From Thamnidium elegans (taxonomy: Eukaryota; Mucoromycota; Mucoromycetes; Mucorales; Mucoraceae): a DNA stretch of 64,000 nucleotides. The stretch is from positions 248,001 through 312,000 of the forward strand of contig JAIXMG010000017.1 in assembly GCA_025201345.1 (NCBI GenBank), written 5' to 3'. How positions within the stretch are numbered: position 1 is the stretch's first letter; every line of letters starts with the position of its first letter. A program made the position numbers and the translations under genes. The notes under the pieces are model-generated. The model worked only from the letters and a program-made list of their open reading frames with translations, did no database searches and was not told the origin of the DNA. Below are positions 23,351 to 34,694 of this stretch, one piece after another.

Positions 23351-24341
23351 ATGTCCGGTTTTTTAAAGACACTTGGTTCTTATATTGTAAGTAGTCCAAC
23401 AACAACTACACCAGAACCAGAAGAACCTCAAGTAGAAATAGACCAGATTCCGCCACAAGAAATAGTTGTTAAAGACTGTGATACTTGTGTAGAGGAATGC
23501 GATGAACATTCTCAGTTCCCTTCTTATCTGGACTTAGATAGCGAATCTCCATTGTTAGGGTCCATGTCACCATATGGTCGACACTTTATGATCAGTACCG
23601 CTCAAAGTGACTGGCCCGAACGTATTGAAGAAGACTATGGTACTTTAGCTGCAAACCTACAAGCATTATTGGTAGCACAACCCATGTCATGGCGTACATT
23701 TGTTACCAATACCTCCCTTATCCCTCAACATGGTACCACCGTCAGTTGTAGTTTAGATGTGGTTATTTTACCTGATAATATTATTGTTGGTAACGTCACT
23801 CCTGACGATGCCCAGCTATTATATGACGTATTTGTAAAAATGCCGCTTCCAATTGAATCTGTCGATATTACAAAGTACAAAAATTTAAATATTGGTGAAT
23901 TAGGTGTATACCCAAACCCATACGAGAATATGATCTTGATTTGTTCTCATCGTAAAAGAGATAAAAGATGTGGCGTGACAGCTCCAATCCTTGCACGCGA
24001 GTTCGATCACGTTTTAAGAGAATTAGATATTCATGATGGTGAAGGAGGAACTTCTGTATCCATGGTGAGCCACATTGGTGGTAAAGTATATATCATTATA
24101 TTTATTTATTAGGTAAAAAAGTAATGTGGTTGTTTATATAGGTCATAAATTTGCTGGAAACGTGATTTGTTATGTAAACAAGGGTAAAACTGGAATTTGG
24201 TATGGACGTGTCAAGTCATGTCATTGTCGCGCAATTATAGAAGAAACGTTAGTAAAGGGAAAGGTCATCAAGGAGTTATACAGAGGTTCAATGAATCATA
24301 GTTTTGGAGATGTGAATCCATGTCATAGAATTAAATGGTAA
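23351..24341 (+). CDS. Apd1-like thioredoxin-fold [2Fe-2S] protein
   Basis: Fungal sucrase/ferredoxin-like (Apd1/Aim32) family; Apd1 is linked to redox and metal stress. Two exons (23351-24080, 24142-24341) give 309 residues. The acidic N-terminus (about 15-65) includes the Cys cluster CDTCVEEC. The C-terminal thioredoxin-like ferredoxin domain has C198 and C207 in CSHRKRDKRC, then H241 and H245 in SHIGGHKFAGN. This Cys/Cys...HxxxH pattern is the ligand set known for Apd1 [2Fe-2S]. The intron splits the GGH codons of the His motif. The tail ends in GDVNPCHRIKW. Confident on family; the cellular role is inference. Confidence 0.88.
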
Positions 24342-24543
24342 CACAACCAAGTGCTTGTCTGGGGATTTTTTTTTTTTGTTATTGTTTTTTTTTAAACACT
24401 TGAAAATAATAAATAAACTAATGTTTCATGTTGTATTTTTTTTTTCATCGTTTTCCTAAATATATACAATTAACCGAGTATATTTATTTAAATGTAAATC
24501 CCAAACGGTTTATTCTACTATATACTTTATTTGTCTTGATAGC

Positions 24544-24575
<32 letters not shown>

Positions 24576-26274
24576 GAAAAGTTACTATTTAAATAAATTT
24601 TGTATTGTCCTATGCAGGATACCCTACATCTACACACTTGCAGAAAACCGTACCTATGAAAAAAATAAAATAAAAATATTACTTATCAGATCAAGTGTTC
24701 TTTTTTTTCTTTGTTGACACACCTTTTTTTTCGCGGAGATAATACCATTGTTACACTTTTCTACTGAAAAAAAAAAAAAAAAAACCTTAATTTCTTAAAC
24801 TGTAAAATATTCGCTATTGTAGATATATATTGCGAGTAATCAAATCTTTAATTATTAAGCAGTACTCAAGCAGTTTTTCTTCTTCTAAAATGGTAACATT
24901 TAGGATCCACCATTATCTGAGTATATATATGTCCCCTTTTTATTTTCTATATACAGTTGTATATTAAAACGATATAGATGATATGTATGTCGTAATTTTG
25001 TATATGGAATAGTCGATTTTAAATTACAGGTTTTAAATAGATATTGCGACTTATCTGCTCTCTCTCTTTTTTTTTAAAAAAAAAAGTACAGTGCATTTGA
25101 TTAACGAATATTTCATACTATATACAGCTATTTTTCCTACGAATCATTATAAAACCTAGCTATTACCAAGTATGTTTCTTAGGTCATCACTAGACGTTAT
25201 CAGATGCAATTGGTATTGTTCTTACAAAAAAAAACAGAAGTTACCTAGCCACAGGACATCAGAGAAGGGGAAGTTATTCCTTTGGGGGATCACCCCTTTT
25301 CACAATTCAAATGGCTTAACACGGTCATCTTGTGCCAATCACGTAAGAGTGAGAGTCGACGGCATCTTTTCAGGTGGTTTTTTTTTTTTGGGATCCAATT
25401 TTTGCATGATCTTTTTTTATCTCTAAAATTCAAAAAGACGTTTGTACTGTTTTACAAGTCAATATTTAACAGCGCAAGGTAGACTTTATAAAGGATAATT
25501 TATCACGATTATATGCTTATCGAAACTCTTTCCCAAGTGTTTGGTGGGCGCTGATTTTGATTTGTTAGTGTTCTCTGTAAAATACATTCATTCCAATATC
25601 AACTTAGTTTACGAGTACACATTTTATGTCGTAGTATTAAAAACTAGCTGAAGTTTACGCTGTAAGTTTATGTTTTAGTATAGAATCTACATAAAAAAAA
25701 GGTTACTCTTATTGCAAGCACTGGGGAAAAAAGACAACCAACACTTTAAATAACAATTTTTATTTATTGTTTAAATAATAAAAACATTGAAACTTCCTTT
25801 AGTTCTCAAAATAACCAATTAGTAATAATAATTAACAGGATCAACTGCGAGAAGGTAGAAGTTTATCTGAAACACAAATTAGACATGCTTTTCCTTTTTC
25901 TTTTTTTTTTACGCTTTCGTTCTTAATATACTTGTTAATAAAAACGATAATACTAAAAATATTTGGACGCTGGAGTTAAGTAATATAAATTGAGTAGTAG
26001 AAAGAAGTTATTTTCTGTTATCGCCGTAAAGGATTTTTACTGATATTTTTTAGCAAAGCAAACAATTTTTTTTTCCTTGCCCAAACAACAGTTTTAAATT
26101 GTTATTTCTAGTCGGGATATGATGATACAAATACCTATAGATATTACTTGTTTATCAGCTCTGGCATACCAATCTTTTTAAATCTTGACTTAATAAAAAA
26201 CTAATCTTTGTAAGCTTTCTTATCTTAAAAAAAACCCCCCCCCATTTTTTTATTTTAAATAAACAAACAGAATA

Positions 26275-26350
26275 CCAGTGGTGCTTAGAGTTTTGTTAAA
26301 GTAGGATATTGTCTTAGCGCATATATTCAAGTTATTTTCTTTTAATCATT
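26275..26350. repeat. Dispersed repeat block shared with 63.5 kb
   Basis: Contains GTGCTTAGAGTTTTGTTAAA and, about 45 bp later, TTATTTTCTTTTAATCA. At 63542-63640 the same two blocks occur as GATGCTCAGAGGTTTTGTTA and TTATTTTCTTTTAATCAC in the same order. Intervening sequence differs in length. Likely pieces of one repeat family. Confidence 0.55.
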
Positions 26351-26888
26351 TTTCCGTTATTACACGCTGCAATTAACTGTACATTTTCTTTTGTAATCTA
26401 TTTGATCACTATCTTGCTCTTAAAAAAAATCATATGAATGGCACTACACTATATCTAAATGTCATTATGAATTTCTTTGTTATCAACGCAATGATACCGT
26501 TGTTTATTGGCAATGGCAGTCCATTTATTTTATTGTTCTGTAAATTGTTTTATTTGCCATTGAGCACATGGCAACCACGTTTTTATATATTACTTGAGTC
26601 AACTATAAAAACGTAGTAATAATAAGAAGAGAGAAAAAAAAAGCAAGAAGAAAAGAGCAACTGTGGTGTGATAATTACTGCTAAAAAAAAAGCTCACTGA
26701 GATATCGCAGTTTAAAAATCGCTCACGTAAGAAATCACTGCTAATTTCAGCAGTTATAATAAATAATGGTCTTTAATTTATTAAAAAACAGAAAACGCGT
26801 TTCAGACCCAAGTTGTATAATACAAAATAGTTGTTTCAAATACATCTTTGATAAAAAAAAAATAAAAACGTACTTTTTTGTTTTTTTT

Positions 26889-27535
26889 CGATTTTCATTT
26901 TTGCGGGTCAACCCCTTTTGTTTTTTGGCCAAAAATCAAGGTTTTTTTGCGATTACTCCGGACCCAATTTGACTTTCTTTGTGAAAAAACCAAGAATAGT
27001 AAAGTACTCGTTTAGACGCATTTAATCCATTTTAAATAAACTTTTTAATTCAAAAATTGAAAGAGTAATCACTGCTTAAAAATAACTTTTTTTGGAAAAA
27101 ATGACACACGTTTTTTGTGTAACAATTTTTCTCGATTTTTTCATTTACGTGGTTACATAAAATGTATTTTTTTATTACTATTTTTGGTTATAGCAACGAT
27201 TATAGATCTTTAAAAACTCTTTATTGTTTATTTATAAATAAAAGTGCTACATCCAAAACTGAGCGAGAAAACGCGCTTTGAAGAAAACGCTATTTTAAGT
27301 TCCGCTTAATTCGAATTTTAGTAAAAAAAAAAACGTCTTTAAACGCTGATCACTCGCTCAGTATTTTTAGTAAAAATATACTTTTAGATGGATTAGATGC
27401 GTTTAAAAGAGTACTTTATTAACATTGTTTTTTTCATAAAGAAAAGCAAAGTAGATCCGGAGTAATTGCAAAAAATCGGAGAAAAAAAATCGAAAAACAA
27501 AAGGGGTTGACTCCCCCAAAATGATCAAAAATGGC
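26889..27535. repeat. Large inverted repeat, about 145 bp arms, foldback or TIR element
   Basis: The left arm (about 26889-27035) contains GGGTCAACCCCTTTTG, GATTACTCCGGA, AAAGTACTCGTTTAGACGCA and TTTAATCCAT. The right arm (about 27383-27535) carries the reverse complement of the same blocks in mirrored order (CAAAAGGGGTTGACTCCC, TCCGGAGTAATTGC, GCGTTTAAAAGAGTACTTT). Arms are roughly 75-80% alike by eye, with about 350 bp between them and no coding frame. This fits a decayed non-autonomous terminal-inverted-repeat or foldback transposon. Copy B of the dispersed repeat starts directly at its right edge. Confidence 0.75.
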
Positions 27536-27945
27536 CAAAAATGAACAGCCGAAAAAAAGTAGAAAAAAATCGAGAAAAATATAAAACAACAAGCGGTTTT
27601 TAGTATTTGATGTTAAAGAAAATGTCTTAATGACTAACTTTCACTAAGTAACTTGGGCAAAAGAACCATTTCCTGACTTTTAATTATACACAGAAAACAC
27701 CTTATTTTAAACACTAATAAAATTACTTTTTTTAGAAGTGATGCTTGAATGTTCGTATAAAAACGAATGTTTTAAAAAGGATAACGGACGAACAATGATG
27801 GGTTATAATAATTTAAGTAGTTTCTGAACCCGCCCAATCTATTGTACAGAAAAATATATTGTATATCTTATTCTACGAAAGCTCAAACATTAAATTCTAT
27901 TAAAAATTTTATTGTTATCAATCAAAATAGTACAGAGCTATGTAT
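27515..27945. repeat. Dispersed repeat, copy B
   Basis: Counterpart of 3510-3855. Similarity begins around GATCAAAAATGGCC and runs through GACTAACTTTCACTAAG, ATGGGTTATAAT and AGCTCAAACATTA. It has about 90 bp of extra sequence around 27670-27760. Both copies have many substitutions, so the duplication is old. Confidence 0.75.
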
Positions 27946-28184
27946 TAAAATGACACATAATTAATTATTTTATATTGATTTATTTTATTATACTCTTTAT
28001 CTCTCTCTCTATCATTTCAATTCTTATTCATTTTTTGTTTATGAATAATATTGATAAATAATACACTCTTGAAGGTTAGAAGCTTTCATATAATTTCTTC
28101 GTAAAATAAATAAACACATCTCGAAAATAGTTGAAGAATCCCTTTTTATATATTTAGTAGTTTTTTTTTAAATTGTATCCTACC

Positions 28185-28275
28185 CTGAATCGAATAGTGG
28201 TTATAGTGATGTTAAAGCGGGGGGGGGGAGGGACTAAAGACATCCTGGAGAATACACTCTTAAATAGAGCCTACC
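28185..28275. mobile_element. Decayed copy of the 4.2 kb MITE
   Basis: Shares the MITE interior and right half: ATAGTG.TGTTAAAGCGGGG, a G-rich run, ATCCTGGAGAA and CTCTTAAATAGAGCC. The left terminal repeat is missing and the right tip has diverged (GAGCCTACCCG instead of GAGCCGCTACTG). It is therefore a truncated, immobile relic of the element at 4212-4355. Confidence 0.75.
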
Positions 28276-28841
28276 CGTAAATCGAACAACTTTTGTTGCC
28301 GTATCTAGTCTTGCTCTAAAATTACTGTACTCGACTAATTCAAACTTAACATAAGCTGTACTCATTGTAATCAATAAAGTACATTCATAAGCAGTCGAAT
28401 AACACCTACGTATTAATAAAAACAATGTCCTTTTTTAAGAGGATACTACGTCCGAACCAAAATCTAAACTATATTCAAACAAATGAACCAAATCAAGTTT
28501 TCTCTCAGACCACGAGTTCAATTGAAAAACTAGTAGGTTTCAAAAAAAAAAAAAAAAAAAAAATGTTCTCAAAGAGAGAAAAAATTATATAAACAATTTG
28601 ATCACGTCCGGAATCTTTTTTTAAAGATTAGCATTCAACATTACACAAACATTTTTTTTTGTGTGAAACTTTAAAACAAATGTCGCTCATCATGCATACT
28701 ATGGTAATACACCTCACACGACACACAAAAAATAATGGTTTAAAAAGTGGCTTTATTATAGTATACATGAATGAAAGTGAAGGGGGGGGGGAGCGATTTA
28801 CAAAAAGAGAGAGGGAGGGGAAGGGAAGAGCTAAAAAAAAA

Positions 28842-29957
28842 TTACTCTGCTTCAAGAGGAACCACTTGCTCTCCAGCGTACTCATAATTATAATCACCTT
28901 TAGCAAACGGCATTTTCCAACGAGACTCACTTTGATTGACCATGAACCAAAGACGTAACAAGTGTCGAGTTTGACCTGGACGATCGACATAAGCGGTACG
29001 CGCATGCAAGATCTGATAGTTTTGCACAAACTGTATATCACCCGTCTGCAGCTTCATATTGAGCGCTTCGCGCTCGCACAGCTCTTGAATATAACGCATG
29101 GCCTCGAACTTTTCTTCTTCGATCTTAACGTCTGCAAAACGAGTCATGGTTTCAAAGAAATGAGGACCCCAGAACGTGAATAGCTTTTGGTCAAAGTAAA
29201 CCAGAGGAGACGCCTTCATGTACGGTGTGTCGTCAGGGCCGTGCTCGCCTTTGCGGTCCCATAACCAAGCTTCCTTCATCAACTCGACAATATCAGGACG
29301 GAGTTCACGAAGACGGTTGTAGACCGTATGAGAAGAAATCACCGCGCTTAATCCACCGTCTTGACCTTCGTTCAAGCAAAGCAAAGCAACCACGTCCGTG
29401 CCATCCACGTGGAAAGGTTGAGCCTTGCGAGTAGCATAGATACGCGTGGTTGGGTCGTCCACTTTATAGACAGCCTTGGTAGTAGATCCCTCCGTCAAAT
29501 CCTTGACGTGACCCAAAACATGGCCTTTGCCATTTTGTGGTTTGCGCGTACCAATATATGCACCAATACCCATAAATACCACCGCTTGCTCCTTACGTTC
29601 ATAATTAATAATTGGGAATCCACGAATCAATCCAAACCCTAATCCGTGGAACAAGTTTTCGCGCTGCTTGAGGATAACCTGTTTAAATGTTGTCAGTGGG
29701 AAATTGCTTTGGCTGATTTCGCCTAACGGTAAATCAAGAGAAACAAAATGCTTGACCGCTTGATCGATATCTGCAATGTCTTGCTCCGTAACATGATAGA
29801 TCCATTGCTCAGGATGCGCTTCCATATCTTTACCGTCCCAAGCGGAAGGCCCCGTAATACGTTCTGGGAACTCTACGTTGGTAGTTTGATTATCAGAATC
29901 GACATTAAAGCCGCGCCAGTTTTTTTCTTCAACAGGTTGAGAGGTAAGAGCAGACAT
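28842..29957 (-). CDS. TauD/TfdA-type Fe(II)/2-oxoglutarate dioxygenase
   Basis: Non-heme iron, 2-oxoglutarate-dependent oxygenase of the taurine/alkylsulfonate dioxygenase fold; substrate unknown. Single exon, 371 residues. Iron facial triad: H183 and D185 in FHVDGTDVVALL, distal H318 in YQILHARTAYVDR. A 2-oxoglutarate-binding Arg is expected at R331 or R335 (GQTRHLLRLW). Other family stretches: GLGFGLIRGFPI, QDGGLSAVISSHTVYN, KLQTGDIQFVQNY. It is one of few long genes here without introns, and its codon usage is visibly more GC-balanced than its neighbours (many CGC, GTC, GAC, AAG). Transfer or high expression could explain that. A T7A8 tract lies 10 bp upstream of the ATG. Confidence 0.93.
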   Translation of the reverse strand: MSALTSQPVEEKNWRGFNVDSDNQTTNVEFPERITGPSAWDGKDMEAHPEQWIYHVTEQDIADIDQAVKHFVSLDLPLGEISQSNFPLTTFKQVILKQRENLFHGLGFGLIRGFPIINYERKEQAVVFMGIGAYIGTRKPQNGKGHVLGHVKDLTEGSTTKAVYKVDDPTTRIYATRKAQPFHVDGTDVVALLCLNEGQDGGLSAVISSHTVYNRLRELRPDIVELMKEAWLWDRKGEHGPDDTPYMKASPLVYFDQKLFTFWGPHFFETMTRFADVKIEEEKFEAMRYIQELCEREALNMKLQTGDIQFVQNYQILHARTAYVDRPGQTRHLLRLWFMVNQSESRWKMPFAKGDYNYEYAGEQVVPLEAE

Positions 29958-32551
29958 TATTTATTTATTTTTTTAAAAAAAAGTAAAGAGGATTGTAAAA
30001 AAAAAAAAAAAAATTGAAAAAAACAAGATCTTATTTATAACACACACACACACAATGGCGAGTCCAATGACTTTATTGCGTGATCAAAATATTGCAACAT
30101 ATTTCAACAAACTTTGATATGTACACTACGCGCTAGTTTAAAAAAAACATGTCCCTATTGGTTTTCACACACAAGGTGTGTAAGGCCGTACAAGAAACTT
30201 ATCGAATTTCCCATCACTGTAAAAAAAAAAATAAAAAAAAAAAGAGATTGTAATCTGAGATTTATTTCTTTTTGATAAACAAACACTCGAAATTGTATGT
30301 AGTCCCTAAATGTACATCTACAAAATAAAATCATAAACATATATTTTATCACAGGACACAATTTTTTTCTGGTGAAATTTTGGACGCTATCTAGACTGGA
30401 TAAGATGACTATATTGCAACTGTACAGTCGCCCGATTTCACTATACGCACACCACCACCACAACAAAAAAAGGTTTGGTACACCAATCATTTCAAAAATA
30501 CAGCTTTTTACTCCTGTCTAATTTTTTTTTTTTTTTGATTCGTATTGATCTGCATAGTAGTAAAGGAGGTATATATTTTTCATTTATTTGGTATAAATAA
30601 TTAGCTCGTAGTATACTTCTACCTCCCAAGGAAAGTATTCTAGTGCTTTTGGTGTATTTTATCTTGTGGGTTTTTATTATCTAGATCACTGTAAGCCTCT
30701 CTTTTTTTTAAAAAAAAGAAGAAGTATGCAGTAGAGGTCTTTTTGCTACTGGTGAGATAATTCCCTACACTATCTTATTGAAAGGAACTACGATAACCAA
30801 AATTTTATAGATTCGATAGACAATGGGCTAAACTATCTGGTTTTTTTTCACACTGTTTTACAATACTATATCAGGATATTATACGGGTGCCTCGGCTATC
30901 TATTGATTTCAAAACCGGTCCATCTATACGATTGTGTGCGAGTTATTACTAATGCGTAGTGCGCGATAACATGACATAAATTGCTAATAATAAACCGAAT
31001 TATTTCAATTATTATCCTTGTTAATAAAGAAAGATCTTTTCAGCGTAACTCGTATTCTTTGTATTGCTTAAATACGCTCTCTCTACATTTCTTAAAAAAA
31101 GAAGAAAAGAAGAATTGCGTATTTAGCTATACAATCAAACTTACCAGATGTACGATGCACAAATTTCTAGCCTATTGTAGGAGGGCGCCCTCTTCCAGTC
31201 TATATTTTATATTAGCGTTTGCTATGTATATACTGAACTCTTGCTGTCAACGAGATCCTTTTGAATGATATAACTGGATACAGATGGTTGACACGATTAA
31301 ATCGGGAATACATCAATACTTTAAATCATGTGTCTGAAAAACTCATTCTGTTCACTATGGCGCAATTTCTTTCGCCATAATTGTTAGAAATAACGAGCTG
31401 CTTTAAAAAGTAGTATTCGTTACACCAGCTGTATTGGGGGGGGGGTTTTTTTTTTATAGACGCAGAAAATAATAAAGGGCTTTTTCTTTCTTTTTTTGCA
31501 AACGAATTCAACTTTTTGTTTCTAATATCTTAAACCATGCTCTATTTTATAAAAGGAGTCTAGGGTACCTGCAAAGTGTTCAAACAAATTAAACTGGGTT
31601 TTTGTTTAAGTGACCTTCAAGGGAAAAAAGTTAAGACAATAATATATATCTTTTTAATATATATTTTGCGCTATTTAAATTAGTGCTTTATAGACGACAC
31701 TTACAATAGTTCTACTATGCTAAAGCAACAAATCGTAGCTAGGGCGCCTCTCTAAAAATGAAACTTTGACGCATATTAGTAAGGACCTGGGGTTGAATAT
31801 ACTGCATGACTTAAAAGTATTATAATTGTAAAAAAAGCTACGTATAGATTATTTACAAATATATACGTTGGATTAAATTAAAGTACTTGGGGTTAAAACT
31901 TTATAGCACACGCAGGATAAAGGTTATAAAATATATATTACGCGGGGAAAAAAAACTCAATTAAACCTTACTTGTAGAACAGTTTTTTTGTCCTATGTTT
32001 TTTTTAAAAAAAAAAAAGTGTAAGCATTAGATATATAAACATATGAAAATAGCTTCCTTAAAAGACAGGCACGTGAGTAAAGCTTTTTTCTCTAAAATCT
32101 AACCAGCATCTTTTGTCCCAATTGACAGTGAAAAAGGACTGTAACTCTTGGTGAAACGTATTGCTGTCATCTCGATTTAGTTTTCAGGCACGTGGATAAT
32201 GAATATCAAATGATTTAAAGAGAGCTATGAGCAACTTTTTTCAAGGGCGAGCAATTGTCGTAGTTTAAATCGGTTCTGGACCTTTTTTACCCTCTCTCTC
32301 TGCAAAAGGATCGGGTACTTTTTTTTTTGCTGTAAAGGGGATTTTAGGTATAAATAGTGGTAGTTGTGAACTATGGTGATGGGGGGTATAGAGATGTGGG
32401 TGTGTGGGTGGGTTTAGGTTTTTTTTTTTTTTTTTTTTAAAAAAAAGCAAATGTATAAAACTCTTTCTTTTTATCTTTCTCTTTTTTTCTTTTTCTTTAT
32501 TTTTTTTTAAACACTTTTTTTTGCTTTATTCATATACATTCATTCATTATC
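29958..32551. other. Intergenic spacer, no gene seen
   Basis: 2.6 kb, AT-rich, with a CA repeat at about 30042-30054, a G-run at 31436-31445 and T(n)A(n) tracts near 30706-30718, 31993-32018 and 32419-32446, the last in the leader of the next small frame. Short open frames such as 30155-30490 (-) are dominated by homopolymers and show no family motif. Confidence 0.5.
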
Positions 32552-32803
32552 ATGTCACAACAACAAAATACACTTCCTACATTTGTCAAGCAGCTTTTAT
32601 TACTTGTATTACCTAAATCACAACCTCAACAACAAACCACAACTGCTGCTGCTATCAGTCCATTCGAGAAAATGTATTTTTCATTTCCAGCACTTGAAGA
32701 AGACGTTATTGACACTTCTTGTGCTCAACATCACAATCGTCGCCATCAACATGGACACGAAAGGAACAACAACGTAAAATCAAATAATAGCATTATATGC
32801 TAA
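32552..32803 (+). CDS. Possible small Gln/His-rich protein (hypothetical)
   Basis: Single-exon frame of 83 residues starting MSQQQNTLPTFVKQLLLLVL, then a Gln/Thr/Ala run, a denser segment SPFEKMYFSFPALEEDVID and a His/Arg/Asn-rich tail ending SNNSIIC. In favour: a T-rich leader with a T(n)A(n) tract, as for other genes here; non-random codon use in the middle; T/A-rich trailer. Against: short, low complexity, no recognised family, and an overlapping second frame at 32583-32777 is equally open. No function proposed. Confidence 0.45.
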   Translation: MSQQQNTLPTFVKQLLLLVLPKSQPQQQTTTAAAISPFEKMYFSFPALEEDVIDTSCAQHHNRRHQHGHERNNNVKSNNSIIC

Positions 32804-33214
32804 CAAGTGAAAAAAAAAAAGAAGAAGAAGAAAGAAAAAAAAGTTATTTCCTTATTGTATAGTGTTTCTCTTTCCTTTTTTTTTTTTTTTTTTTTTTCTT
32901 TTTTGTACAGCATCATTTTTTGTCCCTTCTATTTATTCTTACTTTTTTAATCCTTTTTTCTCTTTTAACCCCTCCCCTCCCCCACCCAACCCCTTCCATA
33001 TACACAACTAGCATTTTCATAAAGCCTCTTTATATATATACATATATAAAAATAATATATCATTACACAACTATAATAATAAAATAATGCATTTGTTCTA
33101 TTTTATAATATATATATATTTTTTTTATTTTTGTGACGCCGCCTTTTAGTTTACAAGTTTTTTTTTATTTTTTAAAAAAAGTTTTTTCTCTTTCTTGTTA
33201 TCTTTTTTAAAAAA
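32804..33214. other. Spacer between small frame and Ayr1-like gene
   Basis: 410 bp of very T-rich sequence with AT repeats and a T(n)A(n) tract near 33171-33180, followed by TTTTTTAAAAAAATG at the next start codon. It presumably holds the Ayr1-like promoter and leader. Confidence 0.45.
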
Positions 33215-34694
33215 ATGACACAAGTTGTTCTTATTACTGGTTGTTCAAAAGGTGGCATTGGTATGTCTTAACAAATAAACAATAAAGGTCACAAGCTTAG
33301 TATTCTCTTCTTTTTTTTTTTTTTTTAGGTTATGCACTTGCAAAACAATTTGCACAGGAAAAAAATTTGGTTTTTGCAACTACCCGTAACTTGGACGCTT
33401 TAGAAGGTTTAGAAGGTATTTTAATCATAAATTATGATTCATGCAATCATAATATGCTTAATAATAATGTTTTTTTTAAAAAAAAAAAAAAAAAAAAGAA
33501 TACGGTTGTGAAAAGGAAGTATTAGATATCAACAGTCAAGCTTCTATTGATTCAGTAGTTCAAGTAAAATAACAACAATAATAAAAGATGACTCATTTCT
33601 AATATTTTGTAAATAGAAAATTATCGATAGAGTTGGTCATATTGGTAAAAATTTAACATTGTAAGGGTTACTCAGAAACTAAAAATAATATATGTGTATT
33701 TTTTTTTTTTTTTTTTTTTGTTAGATGTTTTAATCAATAATGCGGGAGCTCCGTAAGATTATTTATATATTCATACATATAAGATCCTAAACTTTTTTTT
33801 TTTATATATGTATATATATACACGTAATAGAGCAGTAGGAGCACTGATGGATATTGATTTAGAAACAGCGCATAGATGTGTAAACACCAACGTATTTGGT
33901 ACACTTAACGTGACAAGAGCAGTTGCTAAACATATGGCAAAAAGAGGAAAAGGAAAGATTGTAAATGTCGGTTCTGTTGTAGGGTATACTAGTACACCTT
34001 GGGCAGGTATGAAATTAACCGAGTACTTTACAATTTATTTATTTTTTTACTTATTTTTTTTTCTTACTCCAGGTATTTATGCTTTATCTAAGGCGGCTGT
34101 GCATTCAATGTCAGACACATTGCGTATTGAATTAAAGCCATTTGGTATTCAAGTTGTTATTGTAGCCCCAGGTAAAATTTTTATTTCAACTTTTTTTTAT
34201 TTTTATTACGTATTAAAAATACTCTCTCTCTCTCTCTCTCTCTTTAGGTGCCATTACATCTAATTTTGGTAATGCTGGTGCTAAATTAGTCTCTGTCCCT
34301 GAAGGTAAGTCTCCTCCCCCTCCCCTTTTTTTTTTCTCTCTCTGTTTTATTTTATATATTAAACAGTGTACCAGATTCCCTATACATTTCTGTAGCCAAG
34401 TTTATTATTGCTCGTGCAACAGCGTCTCAAGGTAAAATATATATATATATATACTAATCTCTCCTTTATAACTAATGCAAAAAGGAAATAGGACCTGGGT
34501 CAACACCTACTGATGTATTTGCCACGCACGTCACTAAGAAAGTACTTAAACCTGTTTCTCCAAACTATATTACATTTGGTGCAACCAGTTGGATTTTTGT
34601 GGTCTTGTACTATCTTCCTTCATTTGTAAAAGATTTCTTCTTTTATAAACGATTTGGTTTAAATCATATCAAAACCAATAAACAACAAGATTAA
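33215..34694 (+). CDS. Ayr1-like short-chain dehydrogenase/reductase
   Basis: NADPH-dependent reductase resembling yeast 1-acyl-dihydroxyacetone-phosphate reductase, probably at ER or lipid droplets. Ten exons (33215-33260, 33329-33415, 33499-33563, 33617-33644, 33725-33752, 33831-34006, 34073-34171, 34248-34304, 34375-34431, 34492-34694) give 281 residues. Classical SDR motifs: cofactor loop TGCSKGGIG, NNAG, catalytic Ser in VNVGSVVG, YALSK with Tyr and Lys, then PGAITSNF. The C-terminus has a hydrophobic anchor (SWIFVVLYYLPSF) ending in KTNKQQD. Two exons are only 28 nt. One intron uses a (CT)n tract as its pyrimidine tract. A broken paralogue lies 1.7 kb downstream. Confidence 0.93.

Larger units (their letters stand above)
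24342..28841. other. 4.5 kb gene-free, repeat-rich block
   Basis: No supported gene. It contains a 29-A run near 24542-24570, a block at 26275-26350 shared with 63542-63640, a large inverted repeat (about 26889-27535), copy B of a dispersed repeat (27515-27945), a decayed MITE (28185-28275) and an A22 run at 28542-28563. Short open frames (25172-25426 +, 26434-26616 +, 26766-26972 +) lack family motifs. The block looks like a nest of degraded transposable elements. Confidence 0.65.

Noticed and set aside
25172..25482. Overlapping plus frames that might be a transposase fragment
   Set aside because: I could not match any catalytic or zinc motif; composition is consistent with chance.
28424..28592. 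55-codon frame MSFFKRILRPNQNLNYIQTN... that could be a first exon
   Set aside because: It runs into a 22-A homopolymer and no convincing donor or downstream exon was found; it lies in the repeat block.
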